From positions 95,216,542 to 95,280,541 of the forward strand of contig OV050032.1 in the NCBI GenBank assembly GCA_920105625.2: a DNA stretch of 64,000 bases, in the 5' to 3' direction. The stretch comes from Clusia tigrina (taxonomy: Eukaryota > Arthropoda > Insecta > Diptera > Clusiidae). The notes below the pieces were generated by a model. It was not told the DNA's origin, did not search any database, and saw only the letters and a program-made list of their open reading frames with translations. Every line of letters starts with the position of its first letter. Positions within the stretch are counted from its first letter, which is position 1. The position numbers and the translations under genes were made by a program. Below, one piece after another: positions 27,501-40,500 of the stretch.

Positions 27501-30500
27501 GTACCCGAGCCTCTTGTCAATTTAAGCTATCGCTCAAAGCTATGCTACCCTAGAGTCCCAAATCAAACACTGATAAAACTTCAAATGGCCCTAACTTCTA
27601 TACGGTACGTCCTACACCTATCAAAGTTTGCAACATACAAATGCTTGTAACTTTTTACTGGAGCGTCATAAAACCTTGAAATTTTGTAACAATAAAGTAA
27701 TCGAGCATATTGTCAATTTAAGTTATCTCTCAAAGCTATGCTACCCTAGAGTCCCAAATCAAACACTGATAAAACTTCAAACGCCCCTAACTTCTTTACG
27801 GTACGGCCTACACCTATCAAAGTTGGCAACATACAAATGCTTGTATCTTTTTACTGGAGCGTCATAAAACCTTGAAATTTTGTAACAATAAAGTTCTCGA
27901 GCCTCTTGTCCATTTAAGCCATCGCTCAAAGCTATGCTACCCTAGAGTCCCAAATCAAACACTGATAAAACTTCAAACGTCCCTAACTTCTTTACGGTAC
28001 ATCCTACACCTATCAAAGTTTGCAACATACAAATGCTTGTAACTTTTTACTGGAGCGTCATAAAATCTTGAAATTTTGTAACAATAAAGTACCCGAGCCT
28101 CTTGTCAATTTAAGCCATCGCTCAAAGCTATGCTACCCTAGAGTCCCAAATCAAACACTGATAAAACTTCAAATGGCCCTAACTTCTTAACGGTACGTCC
28201 TACACCTATCAAAGTTTGCAACATATATGTAAATGCTTGTAACTTTTTACTGGAGCGTCATAAAACCTTGAAATTTTGTAACAATAAAGTACCCGAGCCT
28301 CTTGTCAATTTAAGCTATCGCTCAAAGCTATGCTACCCTAGAGTCCCAAATCAAACACTGATAAAACTTCAAATGGCCCTAACTTCTATACGGTACGTCC
28401 TACACCTATCAAAGTTTGCAACATACAAATGCTTGTAACTTTTTACTGGAGCGTCATAAAATATTGAAATTTTGTAACAATAAAGTACTCGAGCCTCTTG
28501 TCAATTTAAGCCATCGCTCAAAGCTATGCTACCCTAGAGTCCCAAATCAAACACTGATAAAACTGCAAACGCCCCTAACTTCTTGACGGTACGTCCTACA
28601 CCTAACAAAGTTTGCAACATACAAATGCTTGTAACTTTTTACTGGAGCGTCATAAAACCTTGAAATTTTGTATCCATATAGTACCCGAGCCTCTTGTCAA
28701 TTTAAGCTATCGCTCAAAGCTATGCTACCCTAGAGTCCCAAATCAAACACTGATAAAACTTCAAATGGCCCTAACTTCTATACGGTACGTCCTACACCTA
28801 TCAAAGTTTGCAACATTCAAATGCTTGTAACTTTTTACTGGAGCGTCATAAAACCTTGAAATTTTGTAACAATATAGTACTCGAGCCTCTTGTCAATTTA
28901 AGCCATCGCTCAAAGCTATGCTACCCTTGAGTCCCAAATCAAACATTGATAAAACTTCAAATGGCCCTAACTTCTATACGGTACGTCCTACACCTATCAA
29001 AGTTTGCAACATACAAATGCTTGTAACTTTTTACTGGAGCGTCATAAAACATTGAAATTTTGTAACAATTAAGTACTCGAGCCTCTTGTCAATTTAAGCC
29101 ATCGCTCAAAGCTATGCTACCCTAGAGTCCCAAATCAAACACTGATAAAACTTCAAATGGCCCTAACTTCTATACGGTACGTCCTAAACCTATCAAAGTT
29201 TGCAACATACAAATGCTTGTAACTTGTTACTGGAGCGTCATAAAACCTTGAAATTTTGTAACAATATAGTACTCGAGCCTCTTGTCAATTTAAGCCATCG
29301 CTCAAAGCTATGCTACCCTTGAGTCCCAAATCAAACACTGATAAAACTTCAAATGGCCCTAACTTCTATACGGTACGTCCTACACCTATCAAAGTTTGCA
29401 ACATACAAATGCTTGTAACTTTTTACTGGAGCGTCATAAAACCTTGAAATTTTGTAACAATATAGTACTCGAGCCTCTTGTCAATTTAAGCCATCGCTCA
29501 AAGCTATGCTACCCTTGAGTCCCAAATCAAACATTGATAAAACTTCAAATGGCCCTAACTTCTATACGGTACGTCCTACACCTATCAAAGTTTGCAACAT
29601 ACAAATGCTTGTAACTTTTTACTGGAGCGTCATAAAACATTGAAATTTTGTAACAATTAAGTACTCGAGCCTCTTGTCAATTTAAGCCATCGCTCAAAGC
29701 TATGCTACCCTAGAGTCCCAAATCAAACACTGATAAAACTTCAAATGGCCCTAACTTCTATACGGTACGTCCTACACCTATCAAAGTTTGCAACATACAA
29801 ATGCTTGTAACTTGTTACTGGAGCGTCATAAAACCTTGAAATTTTGTAACAATATAGTACTCGAGCCTCTTGTCAATTTAAGCCATCGCTCAAAGCTATG
29901 CTACCCTTGAGTCCCAAATCAAACACTGATAAAACTTCAAATGGCCCTAACTTCTATACGGTACGTCCTACACCTATCAAAGTTTGCAACATACAAATGC
30001 TTGTAACTTTTTACTGGAGCGTCATAAAACATTGAAATTTTGTAACAATAAAGTACTCGAGCCTCTTGTCCATTTAAGCCATCGCTCAAAGCTATGCTAC
30101 CCTAGAGTCCCAAATCAAACACTGATAAAACTTCAAACGCCCCTAACTTCTTTACGGTACGTCCTACACCTATCAAACTTTGCAACATACAAATGCTTGT
30201 AACTTTTTACTGGAGCGTCATAAAACCTTGAAATTTTGTAACAATAAAGTACCCGAGCCTCTTGTCAATTTAAGCTATCGCTCAAAGCTATGCTACCCTA
30301 GAGTCCCAAATCAAACACTGATAAAACTTCAAATGGCCCTAACTTCTATACGGTACGTCCTACACCTATCAAAGATTGCAACATACAAATGCTTGTAACT
30401 TTTTACTGGAGCGTCATAAAACCTTGAAATTTTGTAACAATAAAGTAATCGAGCATATTGTCAATTTAAGTTATCGCTCAAAGCTATGCTACCCTAGAGT

Positions 30501-30770
30501 CCCAAATCAAACACTGATAAAACTTCAAACGCCCCTAACTTCTTTACGGTACGTCCTACACCTATCAAAGTTGGCAACATACAAATGCTTGTATCTTTTT
30601 ACTGGAGCGTCATAAAACCTTGAAATTTTGTAACAATAAAGTTCTCGAGCCTCTTGTCCATTTAAGCCATCGCTCAAAGCTATGCTACCCTAGAGTCCCA
30701 AATCAAACACTGATAAAACTTCAAACGCCCCTAACTTCTTTACGGTACGTCCTACACCTATCAAAGTTTG
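18590..30770. repeat. Variable-length higher-order repeats tagged by a 4-bp insertion
   Basis: A monomer in which CATACAAATG has become CATATATGTAAATG (4 bp longer) occurs at 18796, 21347, 23507, 24687, 26063 and 28223. The intervals of 2551, 2160, 1180, 1376 and 2160 bp equal 13, 11, 6, 7 and 11 monomers plus 4 bp, the first also minus 1 bp for a T-run deletion near 20581. The TAATCGAGC marker gives the same series of spacings from 18201 to 27628. The 11-monomer segment after 21347 is copied after 26063, 4716 bp downstream, including rare variants such as TTATCTCTC and TACGGCC. Sequence after 28223 resembles that after 18796 (shared TGTATCCAT monomer at about 19243 and 28670). Confidence 0.88.
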
Positions 30771-33314
30771 CAACATACAAATGCTTGTAACTTTTTACTG
30801 GAGCGTCATAAAATCTTGAAATTTTGTAACAATAAAGTACCCGAGCCTCTTGTCAATTTAAGCCATCGCTCAAAGCTATGCTACCCTAGAGTCCCAAATC
30901 AAACACTGATAAAACTTCAAATGGCCCTAACTTCTATACGGTACGTCCTACACCTATCAAAGTTTGCAACATACAAATGCTTGTAACTTTTTACTGGAGC
31001 GTCATAAAACATTGAAATTTTGTAACAATAAAGTACTCGAGCCTCTTGTCAATTTAAGCCATCGCTCAAAGCTATGCTACCCTAGAGTCCCAAATCAAAC
31101 ACTGATAAAACTTCAAACGCCCCTAACTTCTTTACGGTACGTCCTATACCTATCAAAGTTTGCAACATACAAATGCTTGTAACTTTTTACTGGAGCGTCA
31201 TAAAATCTTGAAATTTTGTAACAATAAAGTACCCGAGCCTCTTGTCAATTTAAGCCATCGCTCAAAGCTATGCTACCCTAGAGTCCCAAATCAAACACTG
31301 ATAAAACTTCAAATGGCCCTAACTTCTATACGGCACGTCCTACACCTATCAAAGTTTGCAACATACAAATGCTTGTAACTTTTTACTGGAGCGTCATAAA
31401 ACATTGAAATTTTGTAACAATAAAGTACTCGAGCCTCTTGTCAATTTAAGCCATCGCTCAATGCTATGCTACCCTAGAGTCCCAAATCAAACACTGATAA
31501 AACTTCAAACGCCCCTAACTTCTTGACGGTACGTCCTACACCTATCAAAGTTTGCAACATACAAATGCTTGTAACTTTTACTGGAGCGTCATAAAACCTT
31601 GAAATTTTGTAACAATAAAGTTCTCGAGCCTCTTGTCCATTTAAGCCATCGCTCAAAGCTATGCTACCCTAGAGTCCCAAATCAAACACTGATAAAACTT
31701 CAAACGCCCCTAACTTCTTTACGGTACGTCCTACACCTATCAAAGTTGGCAACATACAAATGCTTGTATCTTTTTACTGGAGCGTCATAAAACCTTGAAA
31801 TTTTGTAACAATAAAGTTCTCGAGCCTCTTGTCCATTTAAGCCATCGCTCAAAGCTATGCTACCCTAGAGTCCCAAATCAAACACTGATAAAACTTCAAA
31901 CGCCCCTAACTTCTTTACGGTACGTCCTACACCTATCAAAGTTTGCAACATACAAATGCTTGTAACTTTTTACTGGAGCGTCATAAAATCTTGAAATTTT
32001 GTAACAATAAAGTACCCGAGCCTCTTGTCAATTTAAGCCATCGCTCAAAGCTATGCTACCCTAGAGTCCCAAATCAAACACTGATAAAACTTCAAATGGC
32101 CCTAACTTCTATACGGTACGTCCTACACCTATCAAAGTTTGCAACATACAAATGCTTGTATCTTTTTACTGGAGCGTCATAAAACCTTGAAATTTTGTAA
32201 CAATAAAGTACCCGAGCCTCTTGTCAATTTAAGCTATCGCTCAAAACTATGCTACCCTAGAGTCCCAAATCAAACACTGATAAAACTTCAAACGCCCCTA
32301 ACTTCTTTACGGTACGTCCTACACCTATCAAAGTTTGCAACATACAAATGCTTGTAACTTTTTACTGGAGCGTCATAAAACCTTGAAATTTTGTAACAAT
32401 AAAGTACCCGAGCCTCTTGTCAATTTAAGCTATCGCTCAAAGCTATGCTACCCTAGAGTCCCAAATCAAACACTGATAAAACTTCAAATGGCCCTAACTT
32501 CTATACGGTACGTCCTACACCTATCAAAGTTTGCAACATACAAATGCTTGTAACTTTTTACTGGAGCGTCATAAAACATTGAAATTTTGTAACAATAAAG
32601 TACTCGAGCCTCTTGTCAATTTAAGCCATCGCTCAAAGCTATGCTACCCTAGAGCCCCAAATCAAACACTGATAAAACTTCAAACGCCCCTAACTTCTTG
32701 ACGGTACGTCCTACACCTAACAAAGTTTGCAACATACAAATGCTTGTAACTTTTTACTGGAGCGTCATAAAACCTTGAAATTTTGTAACAATAAAGTACC
32801 CGAGCCTCTTGTCAATTTAAGCTATCGCTCACAGCTATGCTACCCTAGAGTCCCAAATCAAACACTGATAAAACTTCAAATGGCCCTAACTTCTATACGG
32901 TACGTCCTACATCTATCAAAGTTTGCAACATACAAATGCTTATAACTTTTTACTGGAGCGTCATAACACCTTGAAATTTTGTATCCATATAGTACTCGAG
33001 CCTCTTGTCAATTTAAGTCATCGCTCAAAGCTATGCTACCCTAGAGTCCCAAATCAAACACTGATAAAACTTCAAATGGCCCTAGCTTCTATACGGTACG
33101 TCCTACACCTATCAAAGTTTGCAACATACAAATGCTTGTATCTTTTTACTAGAGCGTCATAAAACCTTGAAATTTTGTAACAATAAAGTACCCGAGCCTC
33201 TTGTTAATTTAAGCTATCGCTCAAAACTATGCTACCCTAGAGTCCCAAATCAAACACTGATAAAACTTCAAACGCCCCTAACTTCTTTACGGTACGTCCT
33301 ACACCTATCAAAGT
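30771..33314. repeat. Satellite block, short dimer duplication
   Basis: Satellite monomers only. Monomers at about 30768 and 31160 share the AAAATCTTG variant and lie 392 bp apart with an AAAACATTG monomer between them, indicating a two-monomer duplication. A 1-bp deletion in the T run (TAACTTTTACTGG) near 31575 shifts phase. A monomer with TGTATCCAT occurs near 32980 and recurs near 43758, 51073 and 51465, tying this block to later ones. Confidence 0.75.
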
Positions 33315-36300
33315 TTGCAACATACATATGCATGTAACTTTTTACTGGAGCGTCATAAAACCTTGAAATTTTGTAACAAAAAAGTACCCGAGCCTCTTGT
33401 CAATTTAAGTTATCTCTCGAAGCTATGCTATCCTAGAGTCCCAAATCAAACATTGATAAAACTTCAAATGACCCTAACTTCTATACGGTACGTCCTACAC
33501 CTATCAAAGTTTGCAACATACAAATGCTTGTAACTTTTTACTGGAGCGTCATAAAACCTTGAAAGTTTGTAACAATATAGTACTCGAGCCTCGTGTCAAT
33601 TTAAGCCATCGCTCAAAGCTATGCTACCCTTGAGTCCCAAATCAAACATTGATACAACTTCAAATGGCCCTAACTTCTATACGGTACGTCCTACACCTAT
33701 CAAAGTTTGCAACATACAAATGCTTGTAACTTTTTACTGGAGCGTCATAAAACATTGAAATTTTGTAACAATTAAGTACTCGAGCCTCTTGTCAATTTAA
33801 GCCATCGCTCAAAGCTATGCTACCCTAGAGTCCCAAATCAAACACTGATAAAACTTCAAACGCCCCTAACTTCTTTGCGGTACGTCCTACACCTATCAAA
33901 GTTGGCAACATACAAATGCTTGTATCTTTTTACTGGAGCGTCATAAAACCTTGAAATTTTGTAACAATAAAGTTCTCGAGCCTCTTGTCCATTTAAGCCA
34001 TCGCTCAAAGCTATGCTACCCTAGAGTCCCAAATCAAACACTGATAAAACTTCAAACGCACCTAACTTCTTTACGGTACGTCCTACACCTATCAAAGTTT
34101 GCAACATACAAATGCTTGTAACTTTTTACTGGAGCGTCATAAAACCTTGAAATTTTGTAACAATAAAGTACCCGAGCCTCTTGTCAATTTAAGCCATCGC
34201 TCAAAGCTATGCTACCCTAGAGTCCCAAATCAAACACTGATAAAACTTCAAATGGCCCTAACTTCTATACGGTACATCCTAAACCTATTAAAGTTTGCAA
34301 CATACAAATGCTTGTATCTTTTTACTGGAGCGTCATAAAACCTTGAAATTTTGTAACAATAAAGTACCCGAGCCTCATGTCAATTTAAGCTATCGCTCAA
34401 AACTATGCTACCCTAGAGTCCCAAATCAAACACTGATAAAACTTCAAACGCCGCTAACTTCTTTACGGTACGTCCTACACCTATCAAAGTTTGCAACATA
34501 CAAATGCTTGTAACTTTTTACTGGAGCGTCATAAAACCTTGAAATTTTTAAACAATAAAGTACCCGAGCCTCTTGTCAATTTAAGCTATCGTTCAAAGCT
34601 ATGCTACCCTAGAGTCCCAAATCAAACACTGATAAAACTTCAAATGGCCCCAACTTCTATACGGTACGTCCTACACCTATCAAAGTTTGCAACATACAAA
34701 TGCTTGTAACTTTTTACTGGAGCGTCATAAAACATTGAAATTTTGTATCAATAAAGTACTCGAGCCTCTTGTCAATTTAAGCCATCGCTCTAAGCTATGC
34801 TACCCTAGAGTCCCAAATCAAACACTGATAAAACTTCAAACGCCCCTAACTTCTTGACGGCACGTCCTACACCTATCAAAGTTTGCAACATACAAATGCT
34901 TGTAACTTTTTACTGGAGCGTCATAAAACCTTGAAATTTTGTAACAATAAAGTACCCGAGCCTCTTGTCAATTTAAGCTATCGCTCAAAGCTATGCTACC
35001 CTAGAGTCCCAAATCAAACACTGATAAAACTTCAAATGGCCCTAACTTCTTTACGGTACGTCCTACACCTATCAAAGTTTGCAACATACAAATGCTTGTA
35101 ACTTTTTACTGGAGCGTCATAAAACCTTGAAATTTTGTAACAATAAAGTACTCGAGCCTCTTGTCAATTTAAGCTATAGCTCAAAGCTATGCTACCCTAG
35201 AGTCTCAAATCAAACCCTGATAAAACTTCAAACGCCCCTAACTTCTTTACGGTACGTCCTACACCTATCAAAGTTTGCAACATACAAATGCTTGTAACTT
35301 TTTACTGGAGCGTCATAAAACCTTGAAATTTTGTAACAATAAAGTACCCGAGCCTCTTGTCAATTTAAGCTATCGCTCAAAGCTATGCTACCCTAGAGTC
35401 CCAAATCAAACACTGATAAAACTTCAAATGGCCCTAACTTCTATACGGTACGTCCTACACCTATCAAAGTTTGCAACATACATATGCATGTAACTTTTTA
35501 CTGGAGCGTCATAAAACCTTGAAATTTTGTAACAAAAAAGTACCCGAGCCTCTTGTCAATTTAAGTTATCTCTCGAAGCTATGCTATCCTAGAGTCCCAA
35601 ATCAAACATTGATAAAACTTCAAATGACCCTAACTTCTATACGGTACGTCCTACACCTATCAAAGTTTGCAACATACAAATGCTTGTAACTTTTTACTGG
35701 AGCGTCATAAAACCTTGAAATTTTGTAACAATATAGTACTCGAGCCTCGTGTCAATTTAAGCCATCGCTCAAAGCTATGCTACCCTTGAGTCCCAAATCA
35801 AACATTGATACAACTTCAAATGGCCCTAACTTCTATACGGTACGTCCTACACCTATCAAAGTTTGCAACATACAAATGCTTGTAACTTTTTACTGGAGCG
35901 TCATAAAACATTGAAATTTTGTAACAATTAAGTACTCGAGCCTCTTGTCAATTTAAGCCATCGCTCAAACCTATGCTACCCTAGAGTCCCAAATCAAACA
36001 CTGATAAAACTTCAAACGCCCCTAACTTCTTTACGGTACGTCCTACACCTATCAAAGTTGGCAACATACAAATGCTTGTATCTTTTTACTGGAGCGTCAT
36101 AAAACCTTGAAATTTTGTAACAATAAAGTTCTCGAGCCTCTTGTCCATTTAAGCCATCGCTCAAAGCTATGGTACCCTAGAGTCCCAAATCAAACACTGA
36201 TAAAACTTCAAACGCACCTAACTTCTTTACGGTACGTCCTACACCTATCAAAGTTTGCAACATACAAATGCTTGTAACTTTTTACTGGAGCGTCATAAAA

Positions 36301-37520
36301 CCTTGAAATTTTGTAACAATAAAGTACCCGAGCCTCTTGTCAATTTAAGCCATCGCTCAAAGCTATGCTACCCTAGAGTCCCAAATCAAACACTGATAAA
36401 ACTTCAAATGGCCCTAACTTCTATACGGTACATCCTAAACCTATTAAAGTTTGCAACATACAAATGCTTGTATCTTTTTACTGGAGCGTCATAAAACCTT
36501 GAAATTTTGTAACAATAAAGTACCCGAGCCTCTTGTCAATTTAAGCTATCGCTCAAAACTATGCTACCCTAGAGTCCCAAATCAAACACTGATAAAACTT
36601 CAAACGCCGCTAACTTCTTTACGGTACGTCCTACACCTATCAAAGTTTGCAACATACAAATGCTTGTAACTTTTTACTGGAGCGTCATAAAACCTTGAAA
36701 TTTTTAAACAATAAAGTACCCGAGCCTCTTGTCAATTTAAGCTATCGTTCAAAGCTATGCTACCCTAGAGTCCCAAATCAAACACTGATAAAACTTCAAA
36801 TGGCCCTAACTTCTATACGGTACGTCCTACACCTATCAAAGTTTGCAACATACAAATGCTTGTAACTTTTTACTGGAGCGTCATAAAACATTGAAATTTT
36901 GTATCAATAAAGTACTCGAGCCTCTTGTCAATTTAAGCCATCGCTCTAAGCTATGCTACCCTAGAGTCCCAAATCAAACACTGATAAAACTTCAAACGCC
37001 CCTAACTTCTTGACGGCACGTCCTACACCTATCAAAGTTTGCCACATACAAATGCTTGTAACTTTTTACTGGAGCGTCATAAAACCTTGAAATTTTGTAA
37101 CAATAAAGTACCAGAGCCTCTTGTCAATTTAAGCTATCGCTCAAAGCTATGCTACCCTAGAGTCCCAAATCAAACACTGATAAAACTTCAAATGGCCCTA
37201 ACTTCTTTACGGTACGTCCTACACCTATCAAAGTTTGCAACATACAAATGCTTGTAACTTTTTACTGGAGCGTCATAAAACCTTGAAATTTTGTAACAAT
37301 AAAGTACTCGAGCCTCTTGTCAATTTAAGCTATAGCTCAAAGCTATGCTACCCTAGAGTCTCAAATTAAACCCTGATAAAACTTCAAACGCCCCTAACTT
37401 CTTTACGGTACGTCCTACACCTATCAAAGTTTGCAACATACAAATGCTTGTAACTTTTTACTGGAGCGTCATAAAACCTTGAAATTTTGTAACAATAAAG
37501 TACCCGAGCCTCTTGTCAAT
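33315..37520. repeat. Second 11-monomer higher-order repeat, two copies
   Basis: Copies at 33315-35470 and 35471 to about 37520, offset by 2156 bp. Shared private variants include CATATGCATG (33327 and 35483), TAACAAAAAAG (33374 and 35530), CAAACGCAC (34051 and 36207), CTAAACCTATT (34279 and 36435), TTTTTAAACAA (34546 and 36702) and TATAGCTC (35174 and 37330). The unit length equals that of the block at 1-5228, but the variants that define it are different, so it appears to be an independent amplification. Confidence 0.9.
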
Positions 37521-40500
37521 TTAAGCCATCGCTCAAAGCTATGCTACCCTAGAGTCCCAAATCAAACACTGATAAAACTTCAAATGGCCCTAACTTCTAT
37601 ACGGTAAGCCCTACACCTATCAAAGTTTGCAACATACAAATGCTTGTAACTTTTTACTGGAGCGTCATAAAACCTTGAAATTTTGTAACAATATAGTACT
37701 CGAGCCTCTTGTCAATTTAAGCCATCGCTCAAATCTATGCTACCCTAGAGTCACAAATCAAACACTGATAAAACTTCAAATGGCCCTAACTTCTATACGG
37801 TACGTCCTACACCTATCAAAGTTTACAACATACAAATGCTTGTATCTTTTTACTGGAGCGTCATAAAACCTTGAAATTTTGTAACAATAAAGTACCCGAG
37901 CCTCTTGTCAATTTAAGCTATCGCTCAAAGCTATGCTACCCTAGAGTCCCAAATCAAACACTGATAAAACTTCAAATGGCCCTAACTTCTATACGGTACG
38001 TCCTACACCTATCAAAGTTTGCAACATACAAATGCTTGTAACTTTTTACTGGAGCGTCATAAAACATTGAAATTTTGTAACAATAAAGTACTCGAGCCTC
38101 TTGTCAATTTAAGCCATCGCTCAAAGCTATGCTACCCTAGAGTCCCAAATCAAACACTGATAAAACTTTAAACGCCCCTAACTTCTTGACGGTACGTCCT
38201 ACACCTATCAAAGTTTGCAACATACAAATGCTTGTAACTTGTTACTGGAGCGTCATAAAACCTTGAAATTTTGTAACAATATAGTACTCGAGCCTCTTGT
38301 CAATTTAAGCCATCGCTCAAAGCTATGCTACCCTTGAGTCCCAAATCAAACACTGATAAAACTTCAAATGGCCCTAACTTCTATACGGTACGTGCTACAC
38401 CTATCAAAGTTTGCAACATACAAATGCTTGTAACTTTTTACTGGAGCGTCATAAAACATTGAAATTTTGTAACAATAAAGTACTCGAGCCTCTGGTCAAT
38501 TTAAGCCATCGCTCAAAGCTATGCTACCCTAGAGTCCCAAATCAAACACTGATAAAACTTCAAACGCCCCTAACTTCTTGACGGTACGTCCTACACCTAT
38601 CAAAGTTTGCAACATACAAATGCTTGTAACTTTTTACTGGAGCGTCATAAAACCTTGAAATTTTGTAACAATGAAGTACCCGAGCCTCTTGTCAATTTAA
38701 GCCATCGCTCAAAGCTATGCTACCCTTGAGTCCCAAATCAAACACTGATAAAACTTCAAACGCCCCTAACTTCTTTACGGTACGTCCTACACCTATCAAA
38801 GTTTGCAACATACAAATGCTTGTAACTTTTTACTGGACCGTCATAAAACCTTGAAATTTTGTAACAATAAAGTACTCGAGCCTCTTGTCAATTTAAGCCA
38901 TCGCTCAAAGCTATGCTACCCTAGAGTCCCATATAAAACACTGATAAAACTTCAAACGCCCCTAACTTATATACGGTACGTCCTACACCTATCAAAGTTT
39001 GCAACATGCAAATGCTTGTAAATTTTACTGGAGCGTCATAAAACCTTGAAATTTTGTAACAATAAAGTTCTCGAGCCTCTTGTCCATTTAAGCCATCGAT
39101 CAAAGCTATGCTACCCTAGAGTCCCAAATCAAACACTGATAAAACTTCAAACGCCCCTAACTTCTTTACGGTACGTCCTACACCTATCAAACTTTGCAAC
39201 ATACAAATGCTTGTAACTTTTTACTGGAGCGTCATAAAACCTTGAAATTTTGTAACAATAAAGTACCCGAGCCTCTTGTCAATTTAAGCTATCGCTCAAA
39301 GCTATGCTACCCTAGAGTCCCAAATCAAACACTGATAAAACTTCAAATGGCCCTAACTTCTATACGGTACGTCCTACACCTATCAAAGTTTGCAACATAC
39401 AAATGCTTGTAACTTTTTACTGGAGCGTCATAAAACCTTGAAATTTTGTAACAATAAAGTAATCGAGCATATTGTCAATTTAAGTTATCGCTCAAAGCTA
39501 TGCTACCCTAGAGTCCCAAATCAAACACTGATAAAACTTCAAAGGCCCCTAACTTCTTTACGGTACGTCCTACACCTATCAAAGTTGGCAACATACAAAT
39601 GCTTGTATCTTTTTACTGGAGCGTCATAAAACCTTGAAATTTTGTAACAATAAAGTTCTCGAGCCTCTTGTCCATTTAAGCCATCGCTCAAAGCTATGCT
39701 ACCCTAGAGTCCCAAATCAAACACTGATAAAACTTCAAACGCCCCTAACTTCTTTACGGTACGTCCTACACCTATCAAAGTTTGCAACATACAAATGCTT
39801 GTAACTTTTTACTGGAGCGTCATAAAATCTTGAAATTTTGTAACAATAAAGTACCCGAGCCTCTTGTCAATTTAAGCCATCGCTCAAAGCTATGCTACCC
39901 TAGAGTCCCAAATCAAACACTGATAAAACTTCAAATGGCCCTAACTTCTATACGGTACGTCCTACACCTATCAAAGTTTGCAACATACAAATGCTTGTAT
40001 CTTTTTACTGGAGCGTCATAAAACCTTGAAATTTTGTAACAATAAAGTACCCGAGCCTCTTGTCAATTTAAGCTATCGCTCAAAACTATGCTACCCTAGA
40101 GTCCCAAATCAAACACTGATAAAACTTCAAACGCCCCTAACTTCTTTACGGTACGTCCTACACCTATCAAAGTTTGCAACATACAAATGCTTGTAACTTT
40201 TTACTGGAGCGTCATAAAACCTTGAAATTTTGTAACAATAAAGTACCCGAGCCTCTTGCCAATTTAAGCTATCGCTCAAAGCTATGCTACCCTAGAGTCC
40301 CAAATCAAACACTGATAAAACTTCAAATGGCCCTAACTTCTATACGGTACGTCCTACACCTATCAAAGTTTGCAACATACAAATGCTTGTAACTTTTTAC
40401 TGGAGCGTCATAAAACATTGAAATTTTGTAACAATAAAGTACTCGAGCCTCTTGTCAATTTAAGCCATCGCTCAAAGCTATGCTACCCTAGAGCCCCAAA

